From positions 29,691-93,690 of the forward strand of contig NZ_WNJZ01000012.1 of assembly GCF_024433635.1 (NCBI RefSeq): a stretch of 64,000 nt of DNA, read 5' to 3'. Below are positions 35,730 to 45,514 of the stretch, piece after piece. This DNA comes from Ruminococcus sp. zg-924 (lineage in GTDB: Bacteria; Bacillota; Clostridia; Oscillospirales; Acutalibacteraceae). The notes beneath the pieces were generated by a model that worked only from the letters and a program-made list of their open reading frames with translations, searched no databases and had not been told where the DNA came from. Each line of letters opens with the position of its first letter. Positions within the stretch are counted from its first letter, which is position 1. A program made the translations under genes and the position numbers.

Positions 35730-36569
35730 ATGCTTCAGGATATTTTTCCGGCTCAGCTTAAAATAGAATACGAAAACGCACAGCCGCTGGACGACTGTGC
35801 GCTGATTGTCTTTGTTGGCGAATGTGCTCTTGTACGCTTTGAAGGAGGAGAATTTTTCTTTCCGTCTGTCGGAGATTTTAAGGAGCATAAGAATGAGATG
35901 CGCTATCTTTTCAGAATGAACGATGAGAGGTTTTTCCTGTTGAATCTCGATTCTCTCAGCGTGCCTGATGGATACAGCCTTGAGGGTATGCAGCGTTTCA
36001 GAACGGCTCAGCCGCAGTACAAGGCATTTGCCGTTGTTACAGCCAAGCATATAAGCGGATTCTACCGCTGCAACACATTTTGCGGCTGCTGCGGTACGCA
36101 ATTAAAACACAGTGAGAGTGAAAGAGCAATGTGCTGTGATGGCTGCGGCAAAACCTACTATCCGCAAATTGCGCCGAGCGTTATTGTAGCCGTTACGGAC
36201 GGCGACAGGTTACTGCTGACGAAATACAACAGTGCTCACAGCTCCTACAAAAAATATGCACTCGTCGCAGGCTACTGTGAAACAGGGGAGAGCGCAGAGG
36301 AAACGGTTCGCCGTGAGGTGATGGAGGAGGTAGGGCTTAAGGTAAAGGACATAACTTACTACAAAAGCCAACCCTGGGGCTTTACGGGAACGCTTTTGCT
36401 CGGATACTTTGCCCGTCTGGACGGCAGCGATAAGCTGAATATTGATGAGGCGGAGCTGTCAAAGGCAAAGTGGTTTCACCGCAGCGAGCTGCCGCCTACT
36501 GATTTAAGCATAAGCCTGACAAGCGAAATGATTGAGCATTTCAGAACATTAATACCAAACGCAAACTAA
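35730..36569 (+). CDS. nudC: NADH pyrophosphatase / NAD-cap decapping hydrolase
   Basis: The ATG at 35730 is 9 bp after aggag; the TTG before it is too near. The 279-aa protein has a zinc ribbon with four Cys pairs (FCGCCG and CCDGCG, near residues 115 and 134), the Nudix box GYCETGESAEETVRREVMEEVGL near 180, and the NudC-type SQPWGF motif after it. NudC cleaves NADH and removes the NAD cap from RNA; the zinc ribbon makes it a full-length, classic member. Its position after a zinc transporter operon may be chance. Confidence 0.94.
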   Translation: MLQDIFPAQLKIEYENAQPLDDCALIVFVGECALVRFEGGEFFFPSVGDFKEHKNEMRYLFRMNDERFFLLNLDSLSVPDGYSLEGMQRFRTAQPQYKAFAVVTAKHISGFYRCNTFCGCCGTQLKHSESERAMCCDGCGKTYYPQIAPSVIVAVTDGDRLLLTKYNSAHSSYKKYALVAGYCETGESAEETVRREVMEEVGLKVKDITYYKSQPWGFTGTLLLGYFARLDGSDKLNIDEAELSKAKWFHRSELPPTDLSISLTSEMIEHFRTLIPNAN

Positions 36570-36588
36570 AAGAGATTGGCAATAAAAA

Positions 36589-36630
36589 GGCTGTATCAAA
36601 CGGATTTAGTTCCGAGTGATGCAGCCATTT
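36589..36630. terminator. bidirectional terminator between nudC and the sortase cassette
   Basis: A 10-bp stem (ggctgtatca / tgatgcagcc, one G-T) with TTTTT on the minus side and ATTTT on the plus side. Confidence 0.85.
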
Positions 36631-36645
36631 TCGTTGTTATATTGA

Positions 36646-37509
36646 TTAGCTGTGGTTTATTGCCTTGTAGTAGTGCCTTCTGTAAAGCACAAATGTCACG
36701 AAGGATAATACAAGCAGAATAGCCGAGTAGATGAAGAAGTACATAAATATACCGTTTGCGTAGCCTACAAAGAGATTGTAAAGCGAACGGGTATTTATGT
36801 TAATTTGCGATATTTTGCCCGAAAGCAACACCACGGTAGGGACAAGAGTAACCGAAATAAAAGCTCCGGCACAGCCGTAGCAAAGGTAGCGGTAGCGTCT
36901 GTGCTTAAATTTGTTGGTAAACGCTATTATTGCGCTGATAATAAGCGCAGCCGCAGCAAGAGATATTGTTATTATCACAACGGGTTTTGAAGCGTTGTAA
37001 ATATAGTTTGCAACGAAAGAGAAAAACGGAATTGAAACCTGTGTAACGTATCTTTCGCATGCCTGCTCAACAAAGTAGTCAAGGTTCTCCTGTGAGGTTT
37101 TGCTCTTGTCAATTCCGTTATCGTCCATATACTTATCAAGAGCAGCATAAAGCTGCTGCTTAAACTCCGTTGTGTTAACAAGCGTTTTATCGCCGCAGTA
37201 GAATGCAGAAATATATTGTTTCTCAATTTCCGTAATATCAAGGCTGTTTACGAAGTCCTCGGCGAAGCTTTCGTCAAGTCCGCTTGCATTGCCAAGGCTT
37301 TTAAGCTCGGTTTTCAGCTCGTCTTCAAGCATTGAGTAATAGCCTGTTTCCGCCATTTTGCTCAGCATATAATCCTGTGAGAAAACTGTGGTTTCCAAAA
37401 CCATAAACACGCTGAGCAGAAAAAGTACAAACGCAAGCATAAATGAAAGCAAGCCGTATATTATGGGCTTAACCTTGGATTTTTGCCTGCTGTGTGAATT
37501 ATAAGACAT
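36646..37509 (-). CDS. membrane protein of a sortase cassette, function unknown
   Basis: The 287-aa protein has an N-terminal membrane helix (about 15-37), a soluble extracellular helical part of about 130 residues (charged, with LSKMAETGYYSMLEDELKTELKSLG), then three more helices (about 175-195, 210-232, 248-270). It resembles the TIGR01906-type integral membrane proteins in outline only. It is the last gene of a three-gene minus-strand unit with a substrate-like protein and a sortase, so a role in display or processing of that substrate is likely. I do not recognise a catalytic motif. Confidence 0.8.
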   Translation of the reverse strand: MSYNSHSRQKSKVKPIIYGLLSFMLAFVLFLLSVFMVLETTVFSQDYMLSKMAETGYYSMLEDELKTELKSLGNASGLDESFAEDFVNSLDITEIEKQYISAFYCGDKTLVNTTEFKQQLYAALDKYMDDNGIDKSKTSQENLDYFVEQACERYVTQVSIPFFSFVANYIYNASKPVVIITISLAAAALIISAIIAFTNKFKHRRYRYLCYGCAGAFISVTLVPTVVLLSGKISQININTRSLYNLFVGYANGIFMYFFIYSAILLVLSFVTFVLYRRHYYKAINHS

Positions 37510-37525
37510 TTTTCTGACCTCGCCT

Positions 37526-38224
37526 TCATTTTGTTTTATCTATCTGAATATTGCTCGAAAGCGGCTTTGCGTATACAAAGCATCTTTTAGGAGTAAGCCC
37601 AAGCTCGTCAAACGGGTAGCAGGTGTATAAAATCAGATTTTCCTTGTCGGCTGCGAGGTCATAAGCCGACTTGTCGTTATAATTCTTGATTTGAACGTCT
37701 GTTATTTCATATTTGTAGTTGCCGTAGCTTGTTCTTATCAAAATCTGCTGGCCTGTTTGAGCGTACTTAAGACCGTTGAAGTAGGTGTTGTTGTGGCCGC
37801 CTATAAGAATTGTTTTGCCATATCCGGGAATTGCGCTGCCGTTATAAAGTCCTACGCCGTTGTTAAGAGCAATATCGTTGTCACCGAAAAACAGTTTGGT
37901 GTTTATTTGACAATCCTCGATAATAAGCTCGCCAAACTGGTCGCCGTAGCTTGGAAACTCAATTTCGGAAAGCTTTATTGTTTCCTTGTTTTCAACAGGT
38001 TTTGTTTCCTCATTAACGGGAACAAAGATGTTGTTGTATTTCTCGGAGAAATTTTTCTCCGTGTTTGAGAAAAACAGACTGCCCATAGAAACAAGCCCTG
38101 ACAATGATGGGGAAAGGGCAAAGAAACAGATAAGGTATATTGCTGCACAAAAGATAATGGGAAGAATTATAAAATTCTTCCCATTAAAAGAGTGGCGTTT
38201 TGAATGGTTATGATTATGCTTCAT
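37526..38224 (-). CDS. sortase (class D-like)
   Basis: The start is the ATG at 38224, overlapping the end of the upstream gene; an open frame running further upstream is shadow. The 232-aa product has an N-terminal cytoplasmic tail rich in His, one membrane helix (about 18-40), and the sortase barrel with all three catalytic residues: H144 in IGGHNNTYFNG, C202 in LILYTCYPF and R214 in LTPKRCFVY. Sortases join surface proteins to the cell wall or to each other. The gene directly upstream encodes a protein with a sorting-type C-terminus, its probable dedicated substrate. Confidence 0.92.
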   Translation of the reverse strand: MKHNHNHSKRHSFNGKNFIILPIIFCAAIYLICFFALSPSLSGLVSMGSLFFSNTEKNFSEKYNNIFVPVNEETKPVENKETIKLSEIEFPSYGDQFGELIIEDCQINTKLFFGDNDIALNNGVGLYNGSAIPGYGKTILIGGHNNTYFNGLKYAQTGQQILIRTSYGNYKYEITDVQIKNYNDKSAYDLAADKENLILYTCYPFDELGLTPKRCFVYAKPLSSNIQIDKTK

Positions 38225-38801
38225 TCTTCTTAGCCTTGAAGAGATAAACACCTGCGGCTGAAACAAGAAGAACGCCAACACCTGCAACAGAAATAACGCC
38301 CGGAACGTTAAAGTCTGCGCCTGTTGTTTTAATTGGGTCGTTGCCTGCGCCGCTGCCAAAGTTAGCACTGAATACCACCTTACCGTTTGTGTCAACAATG
38401 CTTACAGCACCGGTTGCTTTTGTGTAAGAAAGGGTAAGACCAACCGGAGAAAGTGCTGTGTTAATCTTAGCAACGAGAGTGTTTGCCTGATCTACTGTGA
38501 GATCTGTCATATGAGCAATGCCAATGCTTTCAATGTATGCCTTAGCGTCCTCAATACCGGCAATTACTGCGTCTGCTTGCTCTTCTGTATAATCTACTGT
38601 GTTAAAGTAGTTTTCTGCCTGATTGATATAGCTTGCAGGAATTGACTTTTCAACGCCGTCCATTGTAACGGTTGTGTGAAGTTCGTCAAGAATTTTCTGC
38701 TCGGCTGCGTTAATTCCGGCAGCAGAAGCGGCGACTGTTGCAGAAACAGCGATAACGCCGGCAAGAAGTGCAGATGAAAGAACCTTTGCAATTTTTTTCA
38801 T
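38214..38801 (-). CDS. secreted protein with a sortase-type C-terminal sorting signal (atypical motif)
   Basis: The 195-aa product has a signal peptide (about 1-28, VAASAAG) and a small helical mature domain with no recognised family. The C-terminus from about residue 155 has a Pro-Ile-Lys-Thr-Thr-Gly stretch (157-161 IKTTG), a hydrophobic helix (about 167-187) and a basic tail (FKAKKNEA). This is the layout of a sortase substrate, but the sorting motif is not LPXTG. RBS gaaaggaag, 9 bp. The sortase gene overlaps its end by 11 bp. A perfect consensus promoter precedes it, so the substrate may be highly expressed. Confidence 0.85.
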   Translation of the reverse strand: MKKIAKVLSSALLAGVIAVSATVAASAAGINAAEQKILDELHTTVTMDGVEKSIPASYINQAENYFNTVDYTEEQADAVIAGIEDAKAYIESIGIAHMTDLTVDQANTLVAKINTALSPVGLTLSYTKATGAVSIVDTNGKVVFSANFGSGAGNDPIKTTGADFNVPGVISVAGVGVLLVSAAGVYLFKAKKNEA

Positions 38802-38874
38802 AATTTAAATCTTCCTTTCTAAAAAAAGATTATTGTTAAGGTTACAGTATTCCTTATATTTTTGTATCAGCTTA

Positions 38875-38903
38875 ATTATACGCTTTGCAATTCTGTTTGT
38901 CAA
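38875..38903 (-). promoter_or_regulatory. consensus sigma-A promoter of the sortase cassette
   Basis: On the minus strand TTGACA (38903-38898), 17 bp, TATAAT (38880-38875), both perfect. Confidence 0.93.
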
Positions 38904-39014
38904 CAAAAAAGCCAATGATTTTTATATAAAATTTTAAAAAATCAGCATTAGACAGCTTCAGTATTTAGATACACAATATATTGTGTGATTTGTTAATGAG
39001 TAAAGGGTGAGTAA

Positions 39015-39043
39015 TTGAAAAATTTCCTGACTTGTGGTATAAT
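39015..39043 (+). promoter_or_regulatory. sigma-A promoter of uvrB
   Basis: TTGAAA (39015-39020), 17 bp, TATAAT (39038-39043), 61 bp upstream of the ATG. I see no LexA box (GAACnnnnGTTC) over it. Confidence 0.88.
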
Positions 39044-39104
39044 AAAACTTAACTGTGGGTGAAAATAAAACACCGTATTATATAAAAGTCAGGAGGAGTG
39101 CGAA

Positions 39105-41069
39105 ATGCCGGATTTTAAGCTTCATTCAAAATTTATCCCGACAGGCGACCAGCCGCAGGCTATTGATTCAATAGTAAAAGCTATTCAAAACGGTGACAGA
39201 GAGCAGTCGCTTTTGGGCGTTACAGGCTCAGGTAAAACCTTTACTATGGCAAACGTAATTGAGCGTGTAAACCGCCCTACCCTTGTGCTGGCGCACAACA
39301 AAACCTTGGCGGCTCAGCTTTGCAGTGAGTTCAAGGAGTTCTTCCCCGAAAATGCGGTGGAATACTTTGTGTCTTACTATGACTATTATCAGCCTGAGGC
39401 TTATGTTGCCCAGACCGACACATATATTGAAAAGGACAGCTCAATTAATGACGAGATAGATAAGCTCCGCCACAGCGCAACGCTTGCGCTTTCGGAACGG
39501 CGTGATGTTATAATAGTGTCAAGCGTTTCGTGCATATACTCCCTTGGTAACCCAATTGACTACCGAAATATGGTTATCAGCCTGCGTCCCGGTATGGAGA
39601 AAAACCGTGACGAGCTGCTTCAAAAGCTTGTGGAGCTGCAATATGAGAGAAATGACATAAGCTTTACCCGAAACAAGTTCAGGGTCAGGGGAGATGTTGT
39701 TGAGATTTTTCCGGCAGGCAGCGGCGACAGAATTTTGAGGGTTGAGTTCTTCGGCGACGAAATCGACAGAATAACTGAGCTTAACCCCCTTACGGGCGAG
39801 GTGCTTGGTTCTTTGCGCCACGCCGCAGTTTATCCTGCCTCACATTATATTGTGCCTCAGGAGAGAATGAGCAAGGCGCTGATGGACATTGAAGAGGAGC
39901 TTGAAAGCCGTCTTGAATACTTCCGCTCACACGGAAAGCTGCTTGAAGCACAGCGAATTGAACAGCGCACACGCTATGATATGGAAATGCTCAGGGAGAT
40001 AGGCTTTTGCTCCGGAATAGAGAACTACTCAAGGATAATTTCCGGCAGAGCGCCCGGAAGCTCGCCTTATACTCTGCTTGATTACTTCCCAAAGGATTTT
40101 CTGCTGTTTGTTGACGAGTCGCACGTTACTCTGCCACAGGTCAGAGGAATGTACGCCGGTGACAGAGCAAGAAAGGAAAACCTTGTGAATTACGGCTTCC
40201 GTCTGCCGTCTGCGTTCGACAATCGTCCCTTGAATTTTGACGAGTTTTATGAGAGAATTAACCAGGCGGTCTATGTAAGCGCAACTCCGGGCGAGTTTGA
40301 GAAGGAACACTCAACGCAGATTGTCGAGCAGGTGATTCGCCCGACAGGTCTTTTAGACCCGAATATTTCTGTTCGGCCGACAGACGGTCAGATAGACGAC
40401 CTTGTGTCCGAAATTAACCAAAGGGCGGCTAAGGGCGAGCGTGTGCTTGTTACTACGCTGACAAAGAAGATGGCGGAGGATTTGACCGCATATTTTTCAG
40501 ACTTCGGAATCAGAGTGCGCTATATGCACCACGATATTGATACTGTGGAGAGAATGGAGATTATCCGTGATTTGCGCCTTGGCGAGTTTGACGTGCTTGT
40601 GGGAATTAACCTTCTGCGTGAGGGTCTTGACATTCCGGAGGTTTCGCTTGTTGCTATTCTCGACGCAGATAAGGAAGGGTTTTTGAGGAGCGAGCGTTCA
40701 CTTATTCAGACAATCGGCAGAGCTGCCAGAAACGCAAACGGCGAGGTTATAATGTATGCCGATACGGTAACGCCGTCAATGGAAAGCGCTATTAAGGAAA
40801 CACTCCGCCGCCGTGAAATTCAGGACGAATATAATAAGAAGCACGGCATAACGCCGAAAACAATAGTTAAAAAGGTAAGCGATGTGCTTGAAATTTCAAG
40901 CAAGGACAAGCACGAAAAAACGAAGAACACAAAGCAGCTTACAAAAGCGGAAAAGCAGGAGCTTATTGTTTCGCTTACAAAGGAAATGAAGGCAGCGGCA
41001 AAGCTGCTTGAATTTGAGCACGCAGCGTATTTGAGGGATAAGATAAAGAAGCTGCGAGGAGAGAAGTAA
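39105..41069 (+). CDS. uvrB: excinuclease ABC subunit B
   Basis: The 654-aa protein is full length. Walker A is [14 protein letters not shown] near residue 37; the beta-hairpin region carries [20 protein letters not shown]; helicase motifs [14 protein letters not shown] and [11 protein letters not shown] follow; the UVR motif ([21 protein letters not shown]) ends the chain. UvrB receives DNA damage from UvrA and loads UvrC. The usual partner uvrA is not next to it. RBS aggagg, 9 bp. Confidence 0.98.
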   Translation: MPDFKLHSKFIPTGDQPQAIDSIVKAIQNGDREQSLLGVTGSGKTFTMANVIERVNRPTLVLAHNKTLAAQLCSEFKEFFPENAVEYFVSYYDYYQPEAYVAQTDTYIEKDSSINDEIDKLRHSATLALSERRDVIIVSSVSCIYSLGNPIDYRNMVISLRPGMEKNRDELLQKLVELQYERNDISFTRNKFRVRGDVVEIFPAGSGDRILRVEFFGDEIDRITELNPLTGEVLGSLRHAAVYPASHYIVPQERMSKALMDIEEELESRLEYFRSHGKLLEAQRIEQRTRYDMEMLREIGFCSGIENYSRIISGRAPGSSPYTLLDYFPKDFLLFVDESHVTLPQVRGMYAGDRARKENLVNYGFRLPSAFDNRPLNFDEFYERINQAVYVSATPGEFEKEHSTQIVEQVIRPTGLLDPNISVRPTDGQIDDLVSEINQRAAKGERVLVTTLTKKMAEDLTAYFSDFGIRVRYMHHDIDTVERMEIIRDLRLGEFDVLVGINLLREGLDIPEVSLVAILDADKEGFLRSERSLIQTIGRAARNANGEVIMYADTVTPSMESAIKETLRRREIQDEYNKKHGITPKTIVKKVSDVLEISSKDKHEKTKNTKQLTKAEKQELIVSLTKEMKAAAKLLEFEHAAYLRDKIKKLRGEK

Positions 41070-41174
41070 GCCTTAAGATTTATCTTCCTTTAACAAGGGA
41101 GGCTAACTAAAACCCAGTTGCAGTAAAACAGAGAAATAAAATATCGAATACAAAAGGAGTTTGTGGTCAGAATA

Positions 41175-43160
41175 ATGGCAAGGAAAAAACAAACGCAGGA
41201 ATACGGCAACGACAGCATAGTTTCATTAAAAGGAGCCGACAGAGTAAGAAAACGTCCGGCGGTTATTTTTGGCTCTGACGGTCTTGACGGCTGTTGCCAC
41301 AGCGTCTTTGAGATTTTGTCAAACTCAATTGACGAGGCAAGAGAGGGCTTTGGCAAACAGATTAATATAACTAAGTTTGAGGACGGCTCAATAGAGGTTG
41401 AGGACTTTGGGCGAGGTATTCCTGTTGACTATAACAACAACGAGCAGAAATATAATTGGGAGCTTGTTTTTTGCGAACTTTACGCAGGCGGCAAGTACAA
41501 TAATACGGACAGTGAAAGTTATGAGTTTTCACTCGGCTTAAACGGGCTTGGTTTGTGTTCAACCCAGTATTCATCGGAATATATGGACGTTGATATCCGC
41601 CGTGACGGATACCGCTATACTCTGCACTTTGAAAAAGGCGAAAATATTGGCGGACTTAAAAAAGAAAAGTACGATAAAAAGGACACGGGTACAAGAATAA
41701 AATGGAAGCCCGACATTGAGGTTTTTACAGACATTAACGTGCCTGCCGAGTACTTTGAAGATACGCTGAAGCGTCAGGCTATTGTAAACGCAGGCGTGAA
41801 CTTTACGTTGAAAATTCAAAAGGGCAAAACATTTGAAACTTATGAGTACAACTATAAAAACGGCATAACGGATTATGTTGAGGAAATTACAAAAGACTTG
41901 GCGCTTACCTCTGTGCAGACTTGGCAGGGTGAGAGTATGTGCAAAGACCGTGACGACAAGCCGGAATACAGGGTGAAAATGAGTTTTGCGCTGACCTTTT
42001 CAAACAAGGTGAGCCTTACCGAGTATTACCACAACTCAAGCTGGCTTGAGCATGGCGGCTCGCCGGACTTGGCGGTTAAGAACGCCTTTGTATATCAGAT
42101 TGACTCGTACTTAAAACAGAACGGAAAGTACAATAAAAACGAAAGCAAGATTAAATTTGCCGACGTTGAGGACTGCCTTGTGCTTATCGGCTCGTCATTT
42201 TCAAGCATAACCTCATACGCTAACCAGACGAAAAAGGCGATAACAAATAAGGGTATACAGCAGGCTATGACGGAGTTTTTGCGACATAAGCTTGAGGTGT
42301 ATTTTATAGAGAATCCGCTTGAAGCGGATAAGATTGCCGCACAGGTGCTTATCAACAAGAGAAGCCGTGAAAGCGCAGAAAAAACAAGGCTTAATATACA
42401 GAAGAACCTGTCCAGTAAAATGGACATGACATCAAGGGTTGCCAAGTTTGTTGATTGCAGAAGTCGTGACAAGGCGGAGCGTGAGCTGTTTATTGTTGAG
42501 GGTGATTCGGCTCTCGGCGCTTGTAAGCAGGCACGAAACCCTGATTTTCAGGCAATTATGCCAATCAGAGGTAAAATACTCAACTGTCTTAAGGCTGACT
42601 ATGACAAGATTTTCAAGAGCGAAATCATCACAGATTTGCTTAAGGTTCTCGGCTGTGGCGTTGAGGTTAAGACAAAGGCCAACAAGGAGCTTTCAACCTT
42701 TGACATTAACAACCTGCGCTGGAACAAGGTTATCATATGCACCGATGCCGATGTTGACGGATTCCAGATTCGTACACTTGTACTTACTATGATTTACCGT
42801 TTGACCCCGACCCTTATAGATGAGGGAAAGGTGTTTATTGCGGAGTCGCCGCTTTATGAAATTACGTCGAAAAATGATGTGTATTTTGCTTACAATGAGA
42901 GTGAGAAGGAGCAGTTCCTGAAGCAGATAGACGGTAAGTTCACAATTCAGCGTTCAAAGGGACTCGGTGAAAACGAGCCTGAAATGATGAATATGACAAC
43001 AATGAATCCGAACACACGCCGACTCATCAAGGTACTTCCCGGCGATGTTGAGCAAAGTGCAAGAATGTTTGACATTCTGCTTGGCGATAACTTGAACGGT
43101 CGTAAGGAATTTATTATAGAAAACGGCGAGAGATACATTGATAATCTTGATTTGAGCTGA
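41175..43160 (+). CDS. parE: divergent type IIA topoisomerase subunit B (ParE/GyrB-like)
   Basis: I use the ATG at 41175; a GTG at 41163 in frame lies only 3 bp after aaaggag, so the start is uncertain by four codons. The 661-aa product has the GHKL ATPase (FEILSNSIDEA with the catalytic Glu and Mg-binding Asn, then EDFGRGIPVD and GLNGLGLCS), transducer, and TOPRIM domain (FIVEGDSALG and CTDADVDGFQIRTL). Several otherwise fixed positions differ: EGDSAGG is EGDSALG and GLHGVG is GLNGLG. It pairs with the subunit A gene 16 bp downstream. By type it is topoisomerase IV-like, used to separate daughter chromosomes. Confidence 0.9.
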   Translation: MARKKQTQEYGNDSIVSLKGADRVRKRPAVIFGSDGLDGCCHSVFEILSNSIDEAREGFGKQINITKFEDGSIEVEDFGRGIPVDYNNNEQKYNWELVFCELYAGGKYNNTDSESYEFSLGLNGLGLCSTQYSSEYMDVDIRRDGYRYTLHFEKGENIGGLKKEKYDKKDTGTRIKWKPDIEVFTDINVPAEYFEDTLKRQAIVNAGVNFTLKIQKGKTFETYEYNYKNGITDYVEEITKDLALTSVQTWQGESMCKDRDDKPEYRVKMSFALTFSNKVSLTEYYHNSSWLEHGGSPDLAVKNAFVYQIDSYLKQNGKYNKNESKIKFADVEDCLVLIGSSFSSITSYANQTKKAITNKGIQQAMTEFLRHKLEVYFIENPLEADKIAAQVLINKRSRESAEKTRLNIQKNLSSKMDMTSRVAKFVDCRSRDKAERELFIVEGDSALGACKQARNPDFQAIMPIRGKILNCLKADYDKIFKSEIITDLLKVLGCGVEVKTKANKELSTFDINNLRWNKVIICTDADVDGFQIRTLVLTMIYRLTPTLIDEGKVFIAESPLYEITSKNDVYFAYNESEKEQFLKQIDGKFTIQRSKGLGENEPEMMNMTTMNPNTRRLIKVLPGDVEQSARMFDILLGDNLNGRKEFIIENGERYIDNLDLS

Positions 43161-43176
43161 GAAAGGGGGAGAGGTT

Positions 43177-45411
43177 ATGGCAAGAAAGAAGAAGGAAGCG
43201 CCACGAGCAGAAGCTAAGGTTCACGGTGTTATAAACGGAGCAGGAACGGTTGTAGAGCAGGAGATTCCGACAACACTTGAGGAAAACTATATGCCCTATG
43301 CCATGAGTGTAATTTTATCTCGTGCCATTCCTGAGATAGACGGCTTCAAGCCGAGCCACAGAAAGCTGCTGTTCACTATGTATAAAATGGGACTGCTCAC
43401 AGGCGCAAGAACGAAGTCTGCGAATATTGTTGGACAGACAATGAAGCTAAACCCGCACGGTGATGCGGCAATTTATGACACTATGGTTCGACTCAGCCGA
43501 GGATATGAAGCGCTGTTGCACCCGTATGTTGACTCAAAGGGTAACTTTGGTAAGTTTTACAGCAGAGATATGGCTTGGGCGGCTTCACGTTATACCGAAG
43601 CAAAGCTCGACCCAATTTGCAACGAGCTTTTCCGTGACATTGACAAGGACACTGTTGATTTTGTTGATAACTATGACAATACTATGAAAGAGCCTTCTCT
43701 GCTGCCTGCAACTTATCCGTCAGTGCTTGTTAACGCAAATACAGGTATTGCAGTTGGTATGGCAAGCTCTATTTGCTCGTTCAATTTGAAAGAGGTCTGT
43801 GAAACCACTATTGCATTAATAAAGGATTCGGAGCACAATATATCGGACACTATGCCCGCGCCTGATTTTATCGGCGGCGCACAGATAATATATGATAAAA
43901 GTGTGTTCGACAACATTTACAAAACGGGCAGAGGCAGCTTTAAGGTTCGCTCACGCTATTCATACGATAAGAGTGCAAACTGCATTGACGTTGTGGGTAT
44001 TCCCCCTACAACAACGAGCGAGGCGATAATTGAGAAGATAATCGACCTTGTTAAGGCGGGCAAGGTCAAGGAAATTTCAGATGTGCGTGACGAAACGGGT
44101 CTTGACGGTCTTAAGATTACAATCGACCTCAAAAGAGGAACAGACCCCGACAAGCTGATGCAGAGGCTTTACAAGCTGACTACGCTTGAGGACAGCTTCA
44201 GCTGTAACTTCAACGTGCTTATCGCCGGAACCCCAAGAGTTCTTGGCGTGCGTGAGCTTTTGCAGGAGTGGACTGCATTCCGCATTGAATGTGTTCGCCG
44301 CAGGGTTTACTTTGACTTGCACAAAAAGAAAGACAAGCTTCACCTTTTACAGGGCTTGAAGCTTATCTTGCTTGATATAGACAAGGCTGTCAGAATTGTA
44401 AGGGAAACTGCCGAGGAATCCGAGGTTGTTCCTAATCTTATGATAGGCTTTGGCATTGACGAGATTCAGGCTGAGTTTGTTGCCGAAATCAAGCTTCGCC
44501 ACTTGAACAGAGAGTACATTTTAAAGCGTACAACTGAAGTTGACGAGCTTGAAAAGAGTATTGCTGAGCTTGAAGCAATACTTGCGAGCAAGACAAAGGT
44601 TAAGAACATTATTATCAAGGAGCTTCAAGCTGTCGCTGAAAAATACGGCCAGCCACGCCGAAGCATACTTGTTTATGCAAGCGATATTGAGCAGATTGAG
44701 GAGGCAGAGGAGATACCCGACTATCCGGTGAACTTGTTCTTCACAAAAGAGGGCTATTTCAAAAAAATTACTCCTTTGTCGCTTAGAATGAGCGGTGAAC
44801 AAAAGCTAAAGGACGGCGACAAAATACGGCTGTCTTTTGAAACAACAAACTCGGCTGAGCTTTTGTTCTTTACGAATAAATGTCAGGTTTATAAGGCGAG
44901 GGCGAATGATTTTGCCGACACAAAGGCGAGCGTTATGGGTGATTATATTCCTGCTAAGCTCGGTATGGATGAGGGTGAGCAGGCTATTGAGATGATAGTC
45001 ACAAAGGACTATAAGGGCATTTTACTGTTTGTTTTTGATAATGGCAAGGTGGCAAAGCTTAGCCTTGATTTGTACGCAACAAAAACCAACCGCAAAAAGC
45101 TGACGGGCGCATACAGCGATAAGTCGCCGATAGCTGCAATTGCTCTGACTCAGGACGAGGGCGAGTTTGTGTTGACTGCGTCCTCCGGAAGAATGTTGTT
45201 GTTCAACTCGGCTCTTTTAGCGCAAAAATCAACACGAAGCACACAGGGCGTTTCCGTAATGCGTCTTAAAAAGGGTCAGCGTGTTATGAGCATTGAGCCG
45301 TATGTCGACGGCAGATTTGAAAAGCCAACTCGCTACCGCAGCAAAACTCTGCCGGCCCTCGGCGCATTTCCTGCCGCAGAGGACGAGGCACAGCAGCTGA
45401 CGATTATATAA
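43177..45411 (+). CDS. parC: divergent type IIA topoisomerase subunit A (ParC/GyrA-like)
   Basis: The 744-aa protein has the breakage-reunion domain with the catalytic Tyr139 in AASRYTEAKL and the quinolone region NPHGDAAIYDT. A coiled coil and a C-terminal beta-pinwheel of about 240 residues follow (VNLFFTKEGYFKKI, LLFFTNKCQVYKA, IALTQDEGEFVLTASSGRMLLF). The GyrA-box QRRGGKG is not present, which argues for decatenation (topoisomerase IV) rather than negative supercoiling. It starts 16 bp after the subunit B gene behind gaaagggggagagg. A strong terminator follows. Confidence 0.9.
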   Translation: MARKKKEAPRAEAKVHGVINGAGTVVEQEIPTTLEENYMPYAMSVILSRAIPEIDGFKPSHRKLLFTMYKMGLLTGARTKSANIVGQTMKLNPHGDAAIYDTMVRLSRGYEALLHPYVDSKGNFGKFYSRDMAWAASRYTEAKLDPICNELFRDIDKDTVDFVDNYDNTMKEPSLLPATYPSVLVNANTGIAVGMASSICSFNLKEVCETTIALIKDSEHNISDTMPAPDFIGGAQIIYDKSVFDNIYKTGRGSFKVRSRYSYDKSANCIDVVGIPPTTTSEAIIEKIIDLVKAGKVKEISDVRDETGLDGLKITIDLKRGTDPDKLMQRLYKLTTLEDSFSCNFNVLIAGTPRVLGVRELLQEWTAFRIECVRRRVYFDLHKKKDKLHLLQGLKLILLDIDKAVRIVRETAEESEVVPNLMIGFGIDEIQAEFVAEIKLRHLNREYILKRTTEVDELEKSIAELEAILASKTKVKNIIIKELQAVAEKYGQPRRSILVYASDIEQIEEAEEIPDYPVNLFFTKEGYFKKITPLSLRMSGEQKLKDGDKIRLSFETTNSAELLFFTNKCQVYKARANDFADTKASVMGDYIPAKLGMDEGEQAIEMIVTKDYKGILLFVFDNGKVAKLSLDLYATKTNRKKLTGAYSDKSPIAAIALTQDEGEFVLTASSGRMLLFNSALLAQKSTRSTQGVSVMRLKKGQRVMSIEPYVDGRFEKPTRYRSKTLPALGAFPAAEDEAQQLTII

Positions 45412-45473
45412 AAACCCTCTTGTTTATAGGGAGGGGTAAAAGCCGCACGCACTTCATTTTTACCGGTTTTATT

Positions 45474-45514
45474 TAACCGTTCTGTATGATGAGTACAGGG
45501 CGGTTATCTTTTTT
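45474..45514 (+). terminator. terminator hairpin, copy 1 of a 34-bp direct repeat
   Basis: taaccgttctgta pairs with tacagggcggtta (G-T pairs included) and is followed by TCTTTTTTT. Bases 45474-45507 are repeated at 46135-46168 with one mismatch. It ends the topoisomerase operon and also overlaps the last codon of the SLOG gene. Confidence 0.85.

Larger units (their letters stand above)
38802..39104. other. intergenic region with two divergent promoters
   Basis: The 303 bp hold the promoter of the sortase cassette (minus strand) and that of uvrB (plus strand), about 110 bp apart. No gene is seen between. Confidence 0.75.
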
